Origin: Moraxellaceae bacterium | GTDB taxonomy: Bacteria; Pseudomonadota; Gammaproteobacteria; Pseudomonadales; Moraxellaceae | NCBI GenBank assembly: GCA_030680295.1 | Contig: JAUXVU010000023.1 | Location: 248,001-312,000 of the forward strand | Length of the DNA: 64,000 nucleotides | Direction of reading: 5' to 3' | Position numbers and translations under genes: made by a program | Shown here: positions 62,090 through 64,000 of the stretch, in pieces | How positions within the stretch are numbered: position 1 is the stretch's first letter | How the letters are laid out: each line of letters starts with the position of its first letter | Notes under the pieces: model-generated | Database searches by the model: none | The model's input: the letters and a program-made list of their open reading frames with translations, nothing else | Told to the model about the DNA's origin: nothing

Positions 62090-63394
62090 TTATAGGTCGT
62101 AACCACGCTCATCATGTAATGACAAGTCCAAACCTAGTGTTTCCTGCTCTGCACTGACGCGTAAACCACCGGTCATCAATCCAGTCAATTTCAGTAAAAC
62201 CCACGTAATCACTGCGGTGTAGACAAACGTCACCATAACACCAATGAACTGAACATTTAGCTGCCCCATCATCGTGCTAATACCGTCTGCAAAGCCCTGA
62301 CCCGAGAAAACACCCAGTTCAGTGCTGGCAAAAACAGCCACTAACAATGTGCCTAAGATGCCACCAACGCCGTGCACAGGGAAAACATCCAAGGAATCAT
62401 CAATTTTCCAAACACGCTTAACGACTTGTGTCATGTTAAAGCAGATTAAGCCCGCCAAGCAGCCAATGACAAGGGCACCAGCTGGACCAACGCTTCCTGA
62501 TGCAGGTGTGATGGTACCTAAGCCCGCAACCATACCTGTCACAACACCCAATACAGAGGGCTTCCCGAAACGCTTCCACTCACAAGCCACCCAGACTAAC
62601 GCGCCAGCAGAAGCCGAAATATGAGTAACCAAGAGCGCCATTGCCGCAGAGCCATCAGCCGCCAATGCTGAACCAGCATTAAAGCCAAACCAACCAACCC
62701 ACAACATACCTGCGCCAATAACTGTCATCGTTAAGTTATGTGGCGGCATGGGCTGCTTGGGGAAGCCACGGCGTGGCCCCACAACAATTGCAGCAACGAT
62801 TGCAGCAACGCCTGCAGTGATGTGAACCACTGTGCCGCCGGCAAAATCAATCAACCCCATTTCGCCCAAGAAGCCACCACCCCAGACCCAGTGCGCAACT
62901 GGCACATAAACTGCGATAGTCCAAAGCAAGCTGAAAATCAGCATGGCAGAGAACTTCATGCGCTCTGCAAATGCACCAATAATCAACGCTGGTGTAATGA
63001 TGGCGAACGTCATTTGGAATGCCGCAAACAATACTTCGGGAATATCACCGGCCATGGAATCCGGAGTCATTCCAGAAAAAAACATTCGGGATAAACCACC
63101 AATAATAGGCTGTGCTGAGCCTCCGTCAGTGAATGTCAGCGAATACAAACCCACTAACCATAAAATACTGACCGCACCTGCAATGGCAAAGCAAGACATC
63201 AAAACCGACAGCACGTTTTTACTACGCACTAAACCTGCATAAAAAAGGGCCAAGCCCGGCAAGGTCATAAACAGTACTAATGCTGTCGCCGTTAATAACC
63301 AAGCTGTATTACTACCACTGAGCGCCAATTCTTCTGCATAAGCAGGCATGGATAAGCCTGCAAGCAGACTGGCCGCTATAAATTGTTTCCTCAC
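62090..63394 (-). CDS. amtB: Ammonium transporter AmtB
   Basis: 434 residues. A cleavable signal peptide (FIAASLLAGLSMPAYA) precedes an eleven-helix channel. Family landmarks: LMTLPGLALFYAGLVRSKNVLS, DFAGGTVVHITAGVAA with the periplasmic Asp and one pore His, and FPVHGVGGILGT with the second pore His. It conducts ammonia/ammonium across the inner membrane and is blocked by the P-II protein encoded 29 bases upstream in the same operon. Length is normal. Confidence 0.95.
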   Translation of the reverse strand: MRKQFIAASLLAGLSMPAYAEELALSGSNTAWLLTATALVLFMTLPGLALFYAGLVRSKNVLSVLMSCFAIAGAVSILWLVGLYSLTFTDGGSAQPIIGGLSRMFFSGMTPDSMAGDIPEVLFAAFQMTFAIITPALIIGAFAERMKFSAMLIFSLLWTIAVYVPVAHWVWGGGFLGEMGLIDFAGGTVVHITAGVAAIVAAIVVGPRRGFPKQPMPPHNLTMTVIGAGMLWVGWFGFNAGSALAADGSAAMALLVTHISASAGALVWVACEWKRFGKPSVLGVVTGMVAGLGTITPASGSVGPAGALVIGCLAGLICFNMTQVVKRVWKIDDSLDVFPVHGVGGILGTLLVAVFASTELGVFSGQGFADGISTMMGQLNVQFIGVMVTFVYTAVITWVLLKLTGLMTGGLRVSAEQETLGLDLSLHDERGYDL

Positions 63395-63423
63395 GATGTA
63401 GCTCCTCGGTAGGTTTAGTGCGC

Positions 63424-63762
63424 TTAAATAGCGTCTTCGTTAGTTTCGCCAGTACGGATACGAACAATATTCAGCAGCTCAGTGACAAAAATTTTGCCAT
63501 CACCAATCTTGCCGGTACCTGCTGCTTGGGTGATTACATCGATGACTTGCTCTAACTGTGAGTCAGCAATCGCTAGCTCAAGCTTCACCTTAGGTACGAA
63601 GTCAACAACATACTCTGCACCACGATAGAGCTCGGTATGTCCTTTCTGACGGCCAAAACCCTTGACTTCAGTAACTGTTAAACCCGTTACACCCACATCA
63701 GAAAGCGCTTCGCGTACGTCATCTAGCTTAAATGGCTTGATTACCGCGGTGACCATTTTCAT
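63424..63762 (-). CDS. glnK: P-II nitrogen regulatory protein GlnK
   Basis: 112 residues, the canonical P-II length. [20 protein letters not shown] opens the protein; T-loop [22 protein letters not shown] carries the uridylylation Tyr51; the C-terminal [24 protein letters not shown] is typical. Binds ATP/ADP and 2-oxoglutarate and inhibits AmtB. Placement just before amtB marks it as GlnK rather than GlnB. An AGAGG-type ribosome site precedes ATG. Confidence 0.95.
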   Translation of the reverse strand: MKMVTAVIKPFKLDDVREALSDVGVTGLTVTEVKGFGRQKGHTELYRGAEYVVDFVPKVKLELAIADSQLEQVIDVITQAAGTGKIGDGKIFVTELLNIVRIRTGETNEDAI

Positions 63763-64000
63763 ATATAACCTCTTGAATTATTTATATAAACATCAAATAT
63801 AAGCCGAGGAGCATCGCACATTACAATTGACCGCCCCAGCATAACGCGCTTATCCCCACAAACCCAATACTTGATGTGATCCGCAATAGGGCAACTCATG
63901 GCTCGTTGCGCCACAAAAGTGCATGCACAAATTAGGCCAACTTAAAAATCAAAAAATGAATACGAAAAAAGTAGTGCTAAAGCACCAGTTTTACTGCCAT
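63763..64000. other. Intergenic region upstream of glnK
   Basis: No gene is seen in the last 238 bases. An AT-rich part next to glnK should hold its promoter, but I found no convincing sigma-54 (GG-N10-GC) element. GTGCATGCAC (63916-63925) is a perfect palindrome but its half-sites are reversed relative to an NtrC site. GTGC-TAAA-GCAC (63974-63985) followed on the minus strand by TTTTTT may be a weak leftward terminator of a gene beyond the window. Confidence 0.4.

Noticed and set aside
63916-63925. GTGCATGCAC palindrome as an NtrC site for glnK
   Set aside because: The NtrC consensus has GCAC...GTGC half-sites; here the order is reversed and no sigma-54 promoter is visible nearby.

Overview
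The window is chromosomal DNA of a Gram-negative, oxygen-respiring, lipid- and hydrocarbon-using bacterium. Many lipoprotein and Tat signal peptides, a DesT/DesC/DesB-type unit, AraC regulators of the OruR type, an AlkB-rubredoxin fusion, an AbgT transporter and two related putative solute-binding proteins suggest a gammaproteobacterium, probably Pseudomonadales. This placement is inference from gene content; no marker gene was compared. I see no prophage, insertion sequence, CRISPR array or plasmid gene.

Layout. 1-7.4 kb: a cut-off amidohydrolase, a metallo-beta-lactamase-fold lipoprotein with a DUF411 protein, a DUF4282-like membrane protein, and a TetR gene divergent from a solute-binding protein coupled to a CocE-type hydrolase. 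7.4-13.7 kb: an MpaB-like oxygenase, SDR and Baeyer-Villiger-type monooxygenase divergent from TetR-katG. 13.7-22.1 kb: peroxiredoxin and a sulfide module. Here a BigR/SqrR-type repressor sits between a DUF442-SQR fusion and a coupled row of persulfide dioxygenase, SulP transporter, haem-binding DUF3365 protein and cyanide-insensitive oxidase cioAB. 22.1-32.6 kb: a lipase-like lipoprotein, a thioesterase, three secreted lipoprotein hydrolases (M28, lipase, M28), an AraC regulator and an acetyl-CoA hydrolase/transferase. The thioesterase and the acetyl-CoA hydrolase share a 45-bp element at the same distance upstream. 32.7-33.0 kb: an XRE regulator remnant and tRNA-Asn.

33.1-41.3 kb is a lipid/alkane block: desT-desC-desB, alkB-rubredoxin, TetR, AraC, an SRPBCC-SDR fusion coupled to a Blc lipocalin. 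41.4-46.4 kb: a Tat-exported PhoD phosphatase, then an arsenic operon (arsR, a dual-specificity-type phosphatase, a GAPDH-like enzyme, arsJ). 46.4-52.6 kb: a PF10118 metal protein, an AraC regulator, an SCP-x-type thiolase and a peroxisomal-MFE-2-like enzyme with three SCP2 domains. 52.7-57.3 kb: the second solute-binding protein, a RodZ-like small protein, AbgT, two very small membrane ORFs and an LprI-like protein. 57.3-61.9 kb: PaaX, a YeeE/YedE pair with an FAD oxidoreductase, a MAPEG protein, an HSL-type esterase and a free SCP2 protein. 61.9-64.0 kb: glnK-amtB.

The genes combine hydrocarbon, ester and fatty-acid catabolism (AlkB, BVMO, lipases, MFE-2, thiolase, CoA hydrolases, desaturase), sulfide and peroxide defence, arsenic export and ammonium uptake. 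Four TetR-, three AraC-, two ArsR- and one PaaX-family regulators lie beside the genes they probably control, and several intergenic regions carry clear inverted or direct repeats. Coding density is high. Gaps not listed as features hold nothing I could recognise; these include 1140-1299, 24539-24704 and 30202-30406.
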